Shown here: positions 1 through 5,066 of the stretch, piece by piece | Numbering within the stretch: position 1 is the first letter of the stretch | Layout of the letters: each line of letters opens with the position of its first letter | Source: Actinomycetota bacterium | Lineage (GTDB): Bacteria > Actinomycetota > CADDZG01 > WHSQ01 | DNA: 5,066 nt | NCBI GenBank assembly: GCA_019348445.1 | Contig: JAHWJK010000119.1 | Span: 1 to 5,066, forward strand | Reading direction: 5' to 3' | Program-made: the position numbers and the translations under genes | The notes under the pieces: generated by a model | The model's input: the letters and a program-made list of their open reading frames with translations, nothing else | What the model was told of the DNA's origin: nothing | Databases searched by the model: none

Positions 1-576
1 CGTCCTTCCGACGACCACATCCAGGTGACCGAGCTGACGCTGGAGCGCGCGAAGCGACTCGTCGAGATGAACAAGGACGTCATGATCCTGCTCGACGGCA
101 TCACGCGTCTGTCGCGCGCCTACAACCTCGCGACGCCGGCCTCCGGGAGGATCCTCTCCGGAGGTGTCGACTCCACCGCGCTGTACCCGCCGAAGCGTTT
201 CTTCGGTGCGGCGCGGAACATCGAGGAAGGCGGGTCGCTCACGATCCTTGCAACGGCTCTCGTCGAAACCGGGTCGAGGATGGACGAGGTCATCTTCGAG
301 GAGTTCAAAGGGACCGGTAACTGGGAGCTCAGGCTCGACCGGAAGATGTCGGAGAAACGCATCTTCCCGGCCATCGACATCCAGGCGTCTGGTACCCGTA
401 AGGAGGAACTCCTGCTGACCCCCGAGGAGCTGCAGCTGACGTGGCGCCTCCGGCGGGTCCTGCATGCGCTCGCAGAGGGCGGCGCGCTCGAGCTACTGAT
501 CGACAAGATGAAGGCAACGAACGGCAACGCGCAGTTCCTCAGGGAGATCTCGAAGGCCCCCGTCAAGGGCGAATAA
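1..576 (+). CDS. rho: Transcription termination factor Rho, C-terminal part (5' truncated by the window edge)
   Basis: Rho is a homohexameric RNA-dependent ATPase that translocates along nascent RNA and releases RNA polymerase. The frame is open from base 1, so the gene starts upstream; 191 C-terminal residues are present. Seen in order: a Walker B-like strand (VMILLD, about residues 27-32 of the fragment), ITRLSRAYNL, the Q-loop region RILSGGVDSTALYPPKRF, the GAARNIEEGGSLT block, GSRMDEVIFEEFKGTGN, and EKRIFPAID...SGTRKEELL with the arginine-finger region. These blocks match the RecA-like motor of family Rho almost residue for residue. The Walker A motif and the RNA-binding N-terminal domain lie outside the window. 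The gene ends at TAA 574-576, immediately before an inverted repeat. The C-terminus is ordinary, with no extension or frameshift. Identity is essentially certain. Confidence 0.98.
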   Translation, partial: RPSDDHIQVTELTLERAKRLVEMNKDVMILLDGITRLSRAYNLATPASGRILSGGVDSTALYPPKRFFGAARNIEEGGSLTILATALVETGSRMDEVIFEEFKGTGNWELRLDRKMSEKRIFPAIDIQASGTRKEELLLTPEELQLTWRLRRVLHALAEGGALELLIDKMKATNGNAQFLREISKAPVKGE

Positions 577-633
577 CCCTTCTTTCTAAACATCCGGGTG
601 CTATAGGGGCCCGATGTTTAGAAAGAACAAGGG
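577..633. repeat. AT-rich inverted repeat (hairpin) filling the rho-rpmE spacer
   Basis: The left arm TTCTTTCTAAACATC (580-594) is a perfect 15-base inverted match to GATGTTTAGAAAGAA (613-627). Pairing extends inward by GGG 596-598 with CCC 610-612, leaving C595 bulged and an 11-nt loop (599-609). It can extend outward by CCC 577-579 with GGG 631-633, leaving CAA 628-630 bulged. The arms are only about 27% GC, in strong contrast to the surrounding sequence. There is no T-tract after the right arm, so it is not a canonical intrinsic terminator. It could be a rho-operon attenuator or processing site, an RNA-stabilising hairpin, a dispersed palindromic repeat unit, or a binding site for a dimeric regulator. 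The sequence shows the structure but not the role. Confidence 0.9.
599..607 (+). promoter_or_regulatory. Possible extended -10 promoter in the hairpin loop
   Basis: TGCTATAGG resembles an extended -10 element (TGn followed by TATAGG, 4 of 6 to TATAAT). No convincing -35 hexamer is present 16-18 bases upstream. If used, transcription would begin near 613-616 and would drive the small ORF, rpmE and the downstream genes separately from rho. The match is short and could be chance; the call rests on the motif and its placement in an AT-rich spacer. Confidence 0.25.
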
Positions 634-636
634 ATG

Positions 637-644
637 AGGGGAGG
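637..644 (+). promoter_or_regulatory. Ribosome binding site favouring GTG 652 for the small ORF
   Basis: AGGGGAGG is a strong Shine-Dalgarno match ending 7 nt before GTG 652-654. The alternative ATG at 634 has only AAGGG directly abutting it and a weak purine run inside the hairpin's right arm. The site therefore supports translation starting at 652, downstream of the hairpin. Confidence 0.6.
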
Positions 645-651
645 CAGCTGG

Positions 652-831
652 GTGTTCCTGGGACTGGGTCTGCCGGAATGGCTGACTATCATCGGTCTGG
701 TCGGTGGGCTGTGGCTCACCTTCAGGATGATGGCCCGAGCCTCGGTTGCCTACGAGCGGGCCCGCGAGAGACGAGAGCAACAGCAACAGGAAGCTGAGGG
801 ACAACGAGATGAAACAAGGGATCCATCCTGA
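652..831 (+). CDS. Small single-pass membrane protein, function unknown
   Basis: I do not recognise this 59-residue protein (65 residues if ATG 634 is the start). Seen: a hydrophobic segment of roughly 20-24 residues (about LPEWLTIIGLVGGLWLTF onward, residues 7-30), then RMMAR and a highly charged Arg/Glu/Gln tail including a QQQQ run. By the positive-inside rule the N-terminus would be outside and the tail cytoplasmic. GTG 652 is preferred because AGGGGAGG lies 7 nt upstream. The end overlaps the first 23 bases of rpmE (809-831), so translation of the two may be coupled, and the rpmE ribosome binding site lies within this ORF. Codon third positions are GC-rich in the first half and less so in the tail. 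It could be a real lineage-specific gene or a leader ORF for rpmE; an accidental frame is less likely given the clean ribosome binding site and membrane segment. Confidence 0.55.
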   Translation: MFLGLGLPEWLTIIGLVGGLWLTFRMMARASVAYERARERREQQQQEAEGQRDETRDPS

Positions 832-1093
832 CTACGTAGAGACGCAGGTCACGTGTTCCTGCGGGAACGCCTTCACCACGCGCTCCACGAAGCCCGACTT
901 GCACGTCGAGCTGTGCGACCAGTGCCATCCCTTCTACACGGGCAAGCAAAAGCTGGTCGATACCGGTGGTCGCGTCGAGCGCTTCCAGAAGAAGTACGCG
1001 AATCGTTCGCAGCCGAAGCGCGCGGCGCAGGCTCCCGAAGCCGACCAAGCTCCCGAACAAGACGCCCGATCTTCCGAAGCACCTAGTTCCTAA
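809..1093 (+). CDS. rpmE: 50S ribosomal protein L31 (zinc-binding type, with acidic C-terminal tail)
   Basis: L31 (bL31) sits on the large subunit and helps bridge it to the small subunit. The 94-residue product starts MKQGIHPDY, as the family does, at ATG 809 with GAGGGA (796-801) 7 nt upstream; the same frame is open further upstream but is not L31-like. Cysteines C16, C18, C36 and C39 (CSC...CDQC) form the zinc site of the C+ form. HPFYTGKQ and DTGGRVERFQKKY follow, matching the E. coli protein closely. The L31 fold is complete by about residue 68. The remaining 25 or so residues are an Ala/Pro/Glu/Gln-rich, low-complexity tail, so the protein is longer than the roughly 70 residues of E. 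coli L31. It overlaps the small ORF upstream and is followed after 12 bases by the DUF1385 gene. No second, zinc-free L31 is present here, and no Zur-like operator was seen. Confidence 0.97.
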   Translation: MKQGIHPDYVETQVTCSCGNAFTTRSTKPDLHVELCDQCHPFYTGKQKLVDTGGRVERFQKKYANRSQPKRAAQAPEADQAPEQDARSSEAPSS

Positions 1094-1105
1094 GGTGCAC
1101 CACTA

Positions 1106-2077
1106 GTGGCCGAGCAGGCCGCGCCTCAACCGCGTCCGTCGATCGGGGGCCAGGCCGTCCTCGAGGGTGTGATGATGCGCGGCCCGAAGTCGTGGTCGGT
1201 CGCGTGCCGCAAGCCGGACGAGACGATCGCAGTTACGAAAAGTCCTCTACCGACACTGGCGGAGCGTCATAAGTGGCTGAAGTGGCCGATGTTCCGCGGG
1301 GTCCTCGTGCTGGGCGAATCGTTGTCGATCGGGATCAAGGCATTGATGATCTCCGCCAACCACGCGCTCGAGGAAGAAGACGAGCAGCTAACGGACAAGC
1401 AGCTCGGGTGGTCACTAGGCTTCGCGATGATCCTGTTCATGGGCATCTTCACGGCCCTTCCGCTGCTCGCCACCTCGCTGATAGAGAACGTGTCCAACAG
1501 CGATCTGTCGACGGACGAGCCGTTCCTCTTCAACGTGATCGAGGGGTTCATCCGGTTGTCGATCTTCGTCGGATACCTATTGATCATCGGACAGTTCAAA
1601 GACATCCGTCGGGTCTTCGAGTACCACGGCGCGGAGCACAAGACCATCTATGCCTACGAGAACGGGGACCCGCTCGACCCGAAGATCATCGACGACAAGT
1701 ACCCGACGCTCCACGTTCGCTGCGGGACCAACTTCCTGTTCATCGTTCTCTTCCTCACGATCGTGGCGCACTTCGTGATCGATCTCTTCATCGGCGGGCC
1801 GCTGTTGCCGCGACTCGGGATCAGGCTGGGAGCGATCCCGCTGCTGGCAGGGTTCTCTTACGAGGTCATCAAGCTTGCGTCGCGGAACGAGAAGTCGTTG
1901 CTCTTCCGGATCTCGATGTTGCCCGGCCTCGCTCTGCAGCGGATCACAACGAAGCCTCCCTCCTACGACCAGATCGAGGTCGCGATCGCCGCGATGAAAG
2001 CCGTGGCCGAGGACATCGAGAACACCGGCGAAGACGCGCCCCCGGCACCGGAAGCCCCAGAAGCGCCCGTCTCGTAA
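1106..2077 (+). CDS. DUF1385 family membrane protein (YqhQ-like)
   Basis: This 323-residue protein belongs to DUF1385, whose Bacillus subtilis member is YqhQ; its biochemical function is not established. Family signatures are visible: IGGQAVLEGVMMRGP at residues 13-27, FEYHGAEHKTIYAYENG at 171-187, HVRCGTNFL at 203-211, and the terminal block PGLALQRITT...QIEVAIAAMKAV at 273-300. There are about four hydrophobic segments: 105-126, 142-163, 209-230 and 237-256. The polar H174/E177/H178 cluster and C206 look like functional residues, which is inference. The start is GTG 1106 with AAGGTG (1092-1097) 8 nt upstream and the conserved motif close behind. The last 15-20 residues are a Pro/Ala/Glu-rich tail. 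Placement between rpmE and prfA is a recurrent arrangement for this family in Gram-positive bacteria. Confidence 0.93.
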   Translation: MAEQAAPQPRPSIGGQAVLEGVMMRGPKSWSVACRKPDETIAVTKSPLPTLAERHKWLKWPMFRGVLVLGESLSIGIKALMISANHALEEEDEQLTDKQLGWSLGFAMILFMGIFTALPLLATSLIENVSNSDLSTDEPFLFNVIEGFIRLSIFVGYLLIIGQFKDIRRVFEYHGAEHKTIYAYENGDPLDPKIIDDKYPTLHVRCGTNFLFIVLFLTIVAHFVIDLFIGGPLLPRLGIRLGAIPLLAGFSYEVIKLASRNEKSLLFRISMLPGLALQRITTKPPSYDQIEVAIAAMKAVAEDIENTGEDAPPAPEAPEAPVS

Positions 2078-2091
2078 CGCCTGGAGCATCG

Positions 2092-3165
2092 ATGCAACTG
2101 CCGGAAGAACGACTGAAGGAAGCAGAGACCCGGTTCGAGGAGATCGAACGCGCCCTTGTCGATCCCGACGTCGCGGGTCGTCCCGACGAGATCAAGAATC
2201 TCGGCAAGGAGCACTCGGAGCTCAAGCCCCTGGTCGAAGCGTGGCGCTCGTACCGCGCCGCCCAAGAGAATCTCGCGGAGGCGAAGTCGATGCTCGGCGA
2301 CGCGTCGCCCGACGACAAGGGCTACCTCGAGGACGAGATCCGCACCGAGGAGGCCGAGCTCGATCGGCTGGCATCGGCTATCGCCGAGATGCTCATCCCG
2401 AAGGATCCCAACGATGAACGGAACGTGATCGTCGAGATCCGAGCCGGCGCCGGGGGAGACGAGGCCGGACTATTCGCGGCCGAGCTCGCTCGTATGTACC
2501 AACGTTTCGCCGAATCGAAGAGGTGGAAGACGGAACTCCTGTCGACGAACGAGAGCGGCATCGGCGGCTACAAAGAAGTCATCTTCGAAGTGAAGGGCAA
2601 GGGCGCATGGTCCCGGCTGAAGCACGAAGGCGGCGTTCATCGCGTCCAGCGCGTTCCGGTCACCGAGTCGAGCGGCCGGATCCACACGTCCACCGTCGGC
2701 GTGCTCGTTTTGCCGGAAGCCGAAGAGGTAGACGTCCACATCGATCCGAACGACCTGCGCATCGATGTCTACCGGTCCAGCGGCCCCGGTGGTCAGTCGG
2801 TGAATACGACGGATTCCGCGGTGCGCATCACGCACCTCCCGACCGGGGAGGTCGTGTCTTGTCAAGACGAGAAATCGCAGCTCCAGAACAAGGAGAAGGC
2901 ACTCCGCATCCTTCGTGCGCGCCTATTGCAGGTCGAACAAGAGCGTCAGCACCAGGAGCAGGCAGCGGCACGGAAAGAGCAGGTGCGTTCGGCAGACCGC
3001 TCCGAGCGGATCCGCACGTACAACTTCCCCGAGAACCGCGTGAGCGATCATCGGATCAATCTCACGCTGTACCGATTGGCAGAGATCCTCGAAGGTGATC
3101 TCGACGAGTTGATCGACGCGCTGGTCATGAACGAGCGCCGCGAGAATCTCGGAGAAGACTCCTGA
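2092..3165 (+). CDS. prfA: Peptide chain release factor 1 (RF1)
   Basis: RF1 recognises UAA and UAG in the ribosomal A site and triggers peptidyl-tRNA hydrolysis. The 357-residue length is normal. A charged helical N-terminal domain (about 1-100) is followed by EIRAGAGGDEAGLFA near residues 119-133. The codon-recognition tripeptide is PVT at 189-191, the PxT type of RF1 rather than the SPF of RF2. The catalytic GGQ is at 233-235 within SSGPGGQSVNTTDSAVRITH. NFPENRVSDHRINLTLY lies near the C-terminus. ATG 2092 has GGAG (2083-2086) 5 nt upstream and lies 14 bases after the DUF1385 stop. The same frame stays open upstream to about 1273, but that stretch lies over DUF1385 and is a shadow. Its stop overlaps the proposed start of prmC, the enzyme that methylates Q235. 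Confidence 0.98.
   Translation: MQLPEERLKEAETRFEEIERALVDPDVAGRPDEIKNLGKEHSELKPLVEAWRSYRAAQENLAEAKSMLGDASPDDKGYLEDEIRTEEAELDRLASAIAEMLIPKDPNDERNVIVEIRAGAGGDEAGLFAAELARMYQRFAESKRWKTELLSTNESGIGGYKEVIFEVKGKGAWSRLKHEGGVHRVQRVPVTESSGRIHTSTVGVLVLPEAEEVDVHIDPNDLRIDVYRSSGPGGQSVNTTDSAVRITHLPTGEVVSCQDEKSQLQNKEKALRILRARLLQVEQERQHQEQAAARKEQVRSADRSERIRTYNFPENRVSDHRINLTLYRLAEILEGDLDELIDALVMNERRENLGEDS
3151..3157 (+). promoter_or_regulatory. Ribosome binding site supporting a CTG start of prmC
   Basis: GGAGAAG, with core GGAG 3151-3154, lies inside the end of prfA. The core is 7 nt before CTG 3162-3164, whose last two bases begin the prfA stop TGA. This spacing is ideal for a coupled start at 3162. No ATG, GTG or TTG occurs in the prmC frame between here and TTG 3249. 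Confidence 0.5.
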
Positions 3166-3995
3166 TCACATTCTCTGCACTCGTCGACGAGATCGCCACG
3201 ACGCTGTATGCGGCCGGGATCGAAAACGCTCATCAGGAGGCGCGCTGGTTGATCGAAGCCGCGCTCGACGGACGGCCTATGCCCCCAACCGGCTATTTCG
3301 ACGATGATGTGCGGGAAGTCGCAAAGTCGCTCGCATCGCGGCGTGTGGCGGGAGAGCCGTTGCAATACGTAACGGGTATCGCCGGGTTCAGGAAGTTGGA
3401 GCTCGCGGTCGGGCCGGGCGTTTTCGTGCCGCGGCCGGAGAGCGAGGTTCTCGTCGACCACGCCCTGACGCGTCTCCCCGACGGCGGCACGCTAGTAGAC
3501 ATCGGCACCGGATCGGGAGCGATCGCGCTCGCGATCGCCGATGAGCGAAGCGACGCCAAAGTGTTCGGTACCGATGCCTCTCGTCAGGCGCTCGACTGGG
3601 CCCTAGCGAACAAGTCAAAGCTCACCTCGACGGCAGAGTTCCTCGAAGGCGATCTCTTCGAGCCGCTTCCCGAGGACATCCGGGGCGCGGTCGACGTCGT
3701 CGTGTCGAACCCGCCGTACATCGCAGACGACGAACGGACGGCGCTACCGGTCGACGTCGTGGATCACGAACCGCACGTCGCGTTGTTCTCGGGTTCGGAC
3801 GGAACCTCGATCATCCAGCGCATCGCTCCAGCGGCGACCGAGTGGTTGCGCCCCGGCGGGTGGGTGTTGATCGAGATATCTCCGCATCTCCAGACGGTCG
3901 TGCCCCAGGTGTTACACCGACACGGTTACACGGACGTCACGGTCCACCCCGACCTCGCGGAACGGCCACGGGTGGTCGAAGCTCGACGACCGTGA
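3162..3995 (+). CDS. prmC: Release factor glutamine methyltransferase PrmC (HemK)
   Basis: PrmC is an S-adenosylmethionine-dependent enzyme that methylates the GGQ glutamine of RF1 and RF2, which raises termination efficiency. From CTG 3162 the product is 277 residues, the usual length. The N-terminal helical substrate-binding domain includes AAGIENAHQEARWLIEAAL and RRVAGEPLQYVTG. FVPRPESEVLVDHAL leads into the SAM-binding motif LVDIGTGSGAIALA (111-124), and the catalytic NPPY is at 183-186 in VVSNPPYIADDE. Conserved sequence reads continuously back to the prfA stop, yet the first standard start codon is TTG 3249, which would delete about 29 residues of the N-terminal domain. CTG 3162 with GGAG 7 nt upstream gives a CTGA overlap matching the GTGA and ATGA junctions downstream. 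ATC 3165 is another rare-start possibility. Function is certain; the start is inferred. Confidence 0.95.
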   Translation: MITFSALVDEIATTLYAAGIENAHQEARWLIEAALDGRPMPPTGYFDDDVREVAKSLASRRVAGEPLQYVTGIAGFRKLELAVGPGVFVPRPESEVLVDHALTRLPDGGTLVDIGTGSGAIALAIADERSDAKVFGTDASRQALDWALANKSKLTSTAEFLEGDLFEPLPEDIRGAVDVVVSNPPYIADDERTALPVDVVDHEPHVALFSGSDGTSIIQRIAPAATEWLRPGGWVLIEISPHLQTVVPQVLHRHGYTDVTVHPDLAERPRVVEARRP

Positions 3996-4564
3996 ACGAG
4001 CAACTGTTTGCCGCGCTTCGTAACGGGGACGTCGTCGTGATCCCTACGGATACGGTCTACGGGCTTGCATGCTTGCCGCGGCTCCATGAGGCAGTAGAAA
4101 AGGTGTTCGCTCTGAAGGGGCGTCCGGACGACAAACCGCTTCCGGTCCTCGGCGACGGCATCGGGACGCTCGAGACCGTCGCTACCTTTGACGACCGCGC
4201 CGTCGAACTCGCTCGGCGGTTCTGGCCGGGTCCGCTGACCCTCGTGCTGCCGCGGGCGGCAGCGTTCCGTCACGACCTCGGCGGCGACGATCACGCGACC
4301 GTCGCGGTTCGCGTCCCCCAGAACGAAGTAGCACTGGAGCTCTTGAGCCACATCGGTCCGCTGGCTACGACCAGCGCGAACCGATCGGGCGAGGCCCCCG
4401 CGACGAGCGCGGCCGAGGCGAAGGCGATCTTCGGAGACCACGTTGCTGGTTACCTGGACGGCGGTCCGTGCCGCGGGTTGCCGTCGACGGTGTTGTCGCT
4501 CGTCGGGCCGCCGCGCGTTCTGCGCGAAGGTGCGCTCGCGGCCACCGAGGTACTCGCGTCATGA
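3992..4564 (+). CDS. Threonylcarbamoyl-AMP synthase, Sua5/YrdC/TsaC family (single domain)
   Basis: The enzyme makes threonylcarbamoyl-AMP from threonine, bicarbonate and ATP, the first step of t6A37 modification of ANN-decoding tRNAs; TsaD and partners, not in this window, complete it. The 190-residue product is a lone YrdC domain without the C-terminal Sua5 domain. Seen: VVVIPTDTVYGLAC (14-27), the nucleotide-binding KGRPDDKPLPVL (42-53), FWPGPLTLVLP, VAVRVP, TTSANRSGEAP (126-136) and PSTVLSL (164-170), followed by VLREGAL. GTG 3992 overlaps the prmC stop as GTGA, with only a weak GAAG (3978-3981) upstream, so initiation probably depends on coupling. The frame is open upstream to 3842, but the extra residues are not YrdC-like and lie over prmC. 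Gene names used for such proteins include ywlC, tsaC and sua5. Confidence 0.95.
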   Translation: MNEQLFAALRNGDVVVIPTDTVYGLACLPRLHEAVEKVFALKGRPDDKPLPVLGDGIGTLETVATFDDRAVELARRFWPGPLTLVLPRAAAFRHDLGGDDHATVAVRVPQNEVALELLSHIGPLATTSANRSGEAPATSAAEAKAIFGDHVAGYLDGGPCRGLPSTVLSLVGPPRVLREGALAATEVLAS

Positions 4565-5066
4565 AGGTGTTGTTCGTCTGCACCGGCAACATCTGCCGCT
4601 CGCCGATGGGCGAAGCGTTGTTGCGTCATCGCCTGAACGAACGCGGCTGTAACGACATCGAGGTGGCTTCGGTAGGCACGTGGGCTTACTACGGGCGCGA
4701 GCCGACGGTCGAAGCCATCGAGACGTTGCGGAAGCGGGGGGTCGACCTATCGGTCCATCGCTCGCGGCCCGTCGAGATGGATGAATTGCGCGCAGCAGAT
4801 GTGGTGGTCGCGATGACCAGTGTTCACGTCCGGGAGATCGCGTCGCTGGCCCCTGATGTCGTCGACCGGATCGTCTTGATGAAAGAACTCAAGGAGATCG
4901 AACCTGCCGGGGTCCCGGCCGACGCCGACCCGAGCCGGCGCGTCGCCGCGTTGCTGCGCGGCAAGCGGCCCAAGCGCAGGCGCAATCTCGACGTGGACGA
5001 CCCGATGGGACTTCCTATCGGGGCGTATGAGCGAGCAGTTCGCGAGATCGACGAAGGCGTCGAGGT
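4561..5066 (+). CDS. Low-molecular-weight protein-tyrosine-phosphatase family protein (3' truncated by the window edge)
   Basis: The family hydrolyses phosphotyrosine, or phosphoarginine in YwlE-type members, through a cysteinyl-phosphate intermediate. The N-terminal P-loop CTGNICRS (C7 to S14; nucleophile C7, phosphate-binding R13) is intact. The general-acid loop is DDPMG, with D147 the likely acid. B. subtilis YwlE has Thr at residue 11, associated with arginine-phosphatase specificity; Ile11 here suggests tyrosine-phosphatase-like activity (inference). Between about residues 112 and 146 there is an insertion with a strongly basic run RGKRPKRRR (133-141), so the acid loop lies some 20 or more residues later than in compact family members. 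ATG 4561 overlaps the preceding stop as ATGA, with GAGG (4547-4550) 10 nt upstream. The frame is open at 5066 after 168 codons and should end within about 20 more. This gene follows sua5 in many Gram-positive genomes. Confidence 0.94.
   Translation, partial: MKVLFVCTGNICRSPMGEALLRHRLNERGCNDIEVASVGTWAYYGREPTVEAIETLRKRGVDLSVHRSRPVEMDELRAADVVVAMTSVHVREIASLAPDVVDRIVLMKELKEIEPAGVPADADPSRRVAALLRGKRPKRRRNLDVDDPMGLPIGAYERAVREIDEGVE

Noticed and set aside
140..164. Inverted repeat CCTCCGG/CCGGAGG inside rho
   Set aside because: It encodes the invariant SGRILSGG region of the Q-loop, so the symmetry is explained by protein sequence and GC-rich codons.
120..593. Antisense open frame opposite rho and similar minus-strand frames elsewhere
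   Set aside because: All lie opposite conserved genes, give Arg/Ser-rich translations without recognisable domains, and are expected in GC-rich coding DNA.
577..633. Intrinsic terminator for rho
   Set aside because: The hairpin is long, but no T-rich run follows the right arm on either strand, and its stem is AT-rich. I kept it as an inverted repeat of unknown role.
746..808. Earlier start for rpmE
   Set aside because: L31 proteins begin at the MKxxIHP motif, and GAGGGA is correctly spaced for ATG 809. The upstream 21 codons are an open-frame accident inside the small ORF.
1273..2091. Long open frame upstream of and continuous with prfA
   Set aside because: It lies entirely over the well-supported DUF1385 gene, its translation is Arg-rich and matches no RF1 sequence, and ATG 2092 with GGAG upstream gives the normal RF1 length. 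It is a high-GC shadow.
3249..3251. TTG as the prmC start
   Set aside because: It removes about 29 residues that match the PrmC N-terminal domain, has no good ribosome binding site, and leaves an unexplained 83-base gap after prfA.
3519..3538. Two GCGATCGC palindromes 12 bases apart in prmC
   Set aside because: They encode the repeated Ala-Ile-Ala of the SAM-binding motif GAIALAIA; the codon use accounts for them.
3842..3991. N-terminal extension of the Sua5-type gene over prmC
   Set aside because: The added residues are not YrdC-like and overlap the conserved end of PrmC. GTG 3992 gives the standard single-domain length and a GTGA overlap.

Overview
The window is a GC-rich, tightly packed stretch of bacterial chromosome with every gene on the + strand. 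It reads as one translation-centred operon: the 3' part of rho, a small unrecognised membrane-protein gene, rpmE (ribosomal protein L31), a DUF1385/YqhQ-type membrane protein, prfA (release factor 1), prmC (release-factor glutamine methyltransferase), a Sua5/YrdC/TsaC-type threonylcarbamoyl-AMP synthase, and the 5' part of a low-molecular-weight phosphotyrosine phosphatase-family gene. No tRNA, rRNA, CRISPR array, insertion sequence or phage gene is visible. No gap between genes exceeds about 80 bases.

The order rho-rpmE-(DUF1385)-prfA-prmC-sua5-LMW phosphatase is a conserved Gram-positive arrangement. High GC, frequent GTG starts and an actinobacterial-looking insertion in the phosphatase suggest an Actinobacteriota member, perhaps a deep-branching class that keeps DUF1385 beside prfA. 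This placement is inference from gene order and composition. A Chloroflexota-like lineage is not excluded.

Layout: 1-576 is the C-terminal RecA-like motor of Rho. 577-633 holds a striking AT-rich inverted repeat with a possible extended -10 promoter in its loop. About 652-831 is a small single-pass membrane protein whose end overlaps rpmE (809-1093). 1106-2077 is DUF1385 and 2092-3165 is RF1. From there on the genes overlap by exactly 4 nt at each junction (CTGA, GTGA, ATGA), which implies translational coupling of prfA, prmC, sua5 and the phosphatase gene.

Functionally, L31 is part of the ribosome. RF1 terminates translation at UAA/UAG, and PrmC methylates the GGQ glutamine of RF1. The Sua5-type enzyme supplies threonylcarbamoyl-AMP for t6A37 on ANN-decoding tRNAs. 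Rho couples transcription termination to translation. DUF1385 and the small membrane protein have no known role here.

I found no clear new multi-gene system. The points most worth a second look are the rho-rpmE spacer hairpin, the small membrane protein beside it, and the apparent CTG start of prmC.
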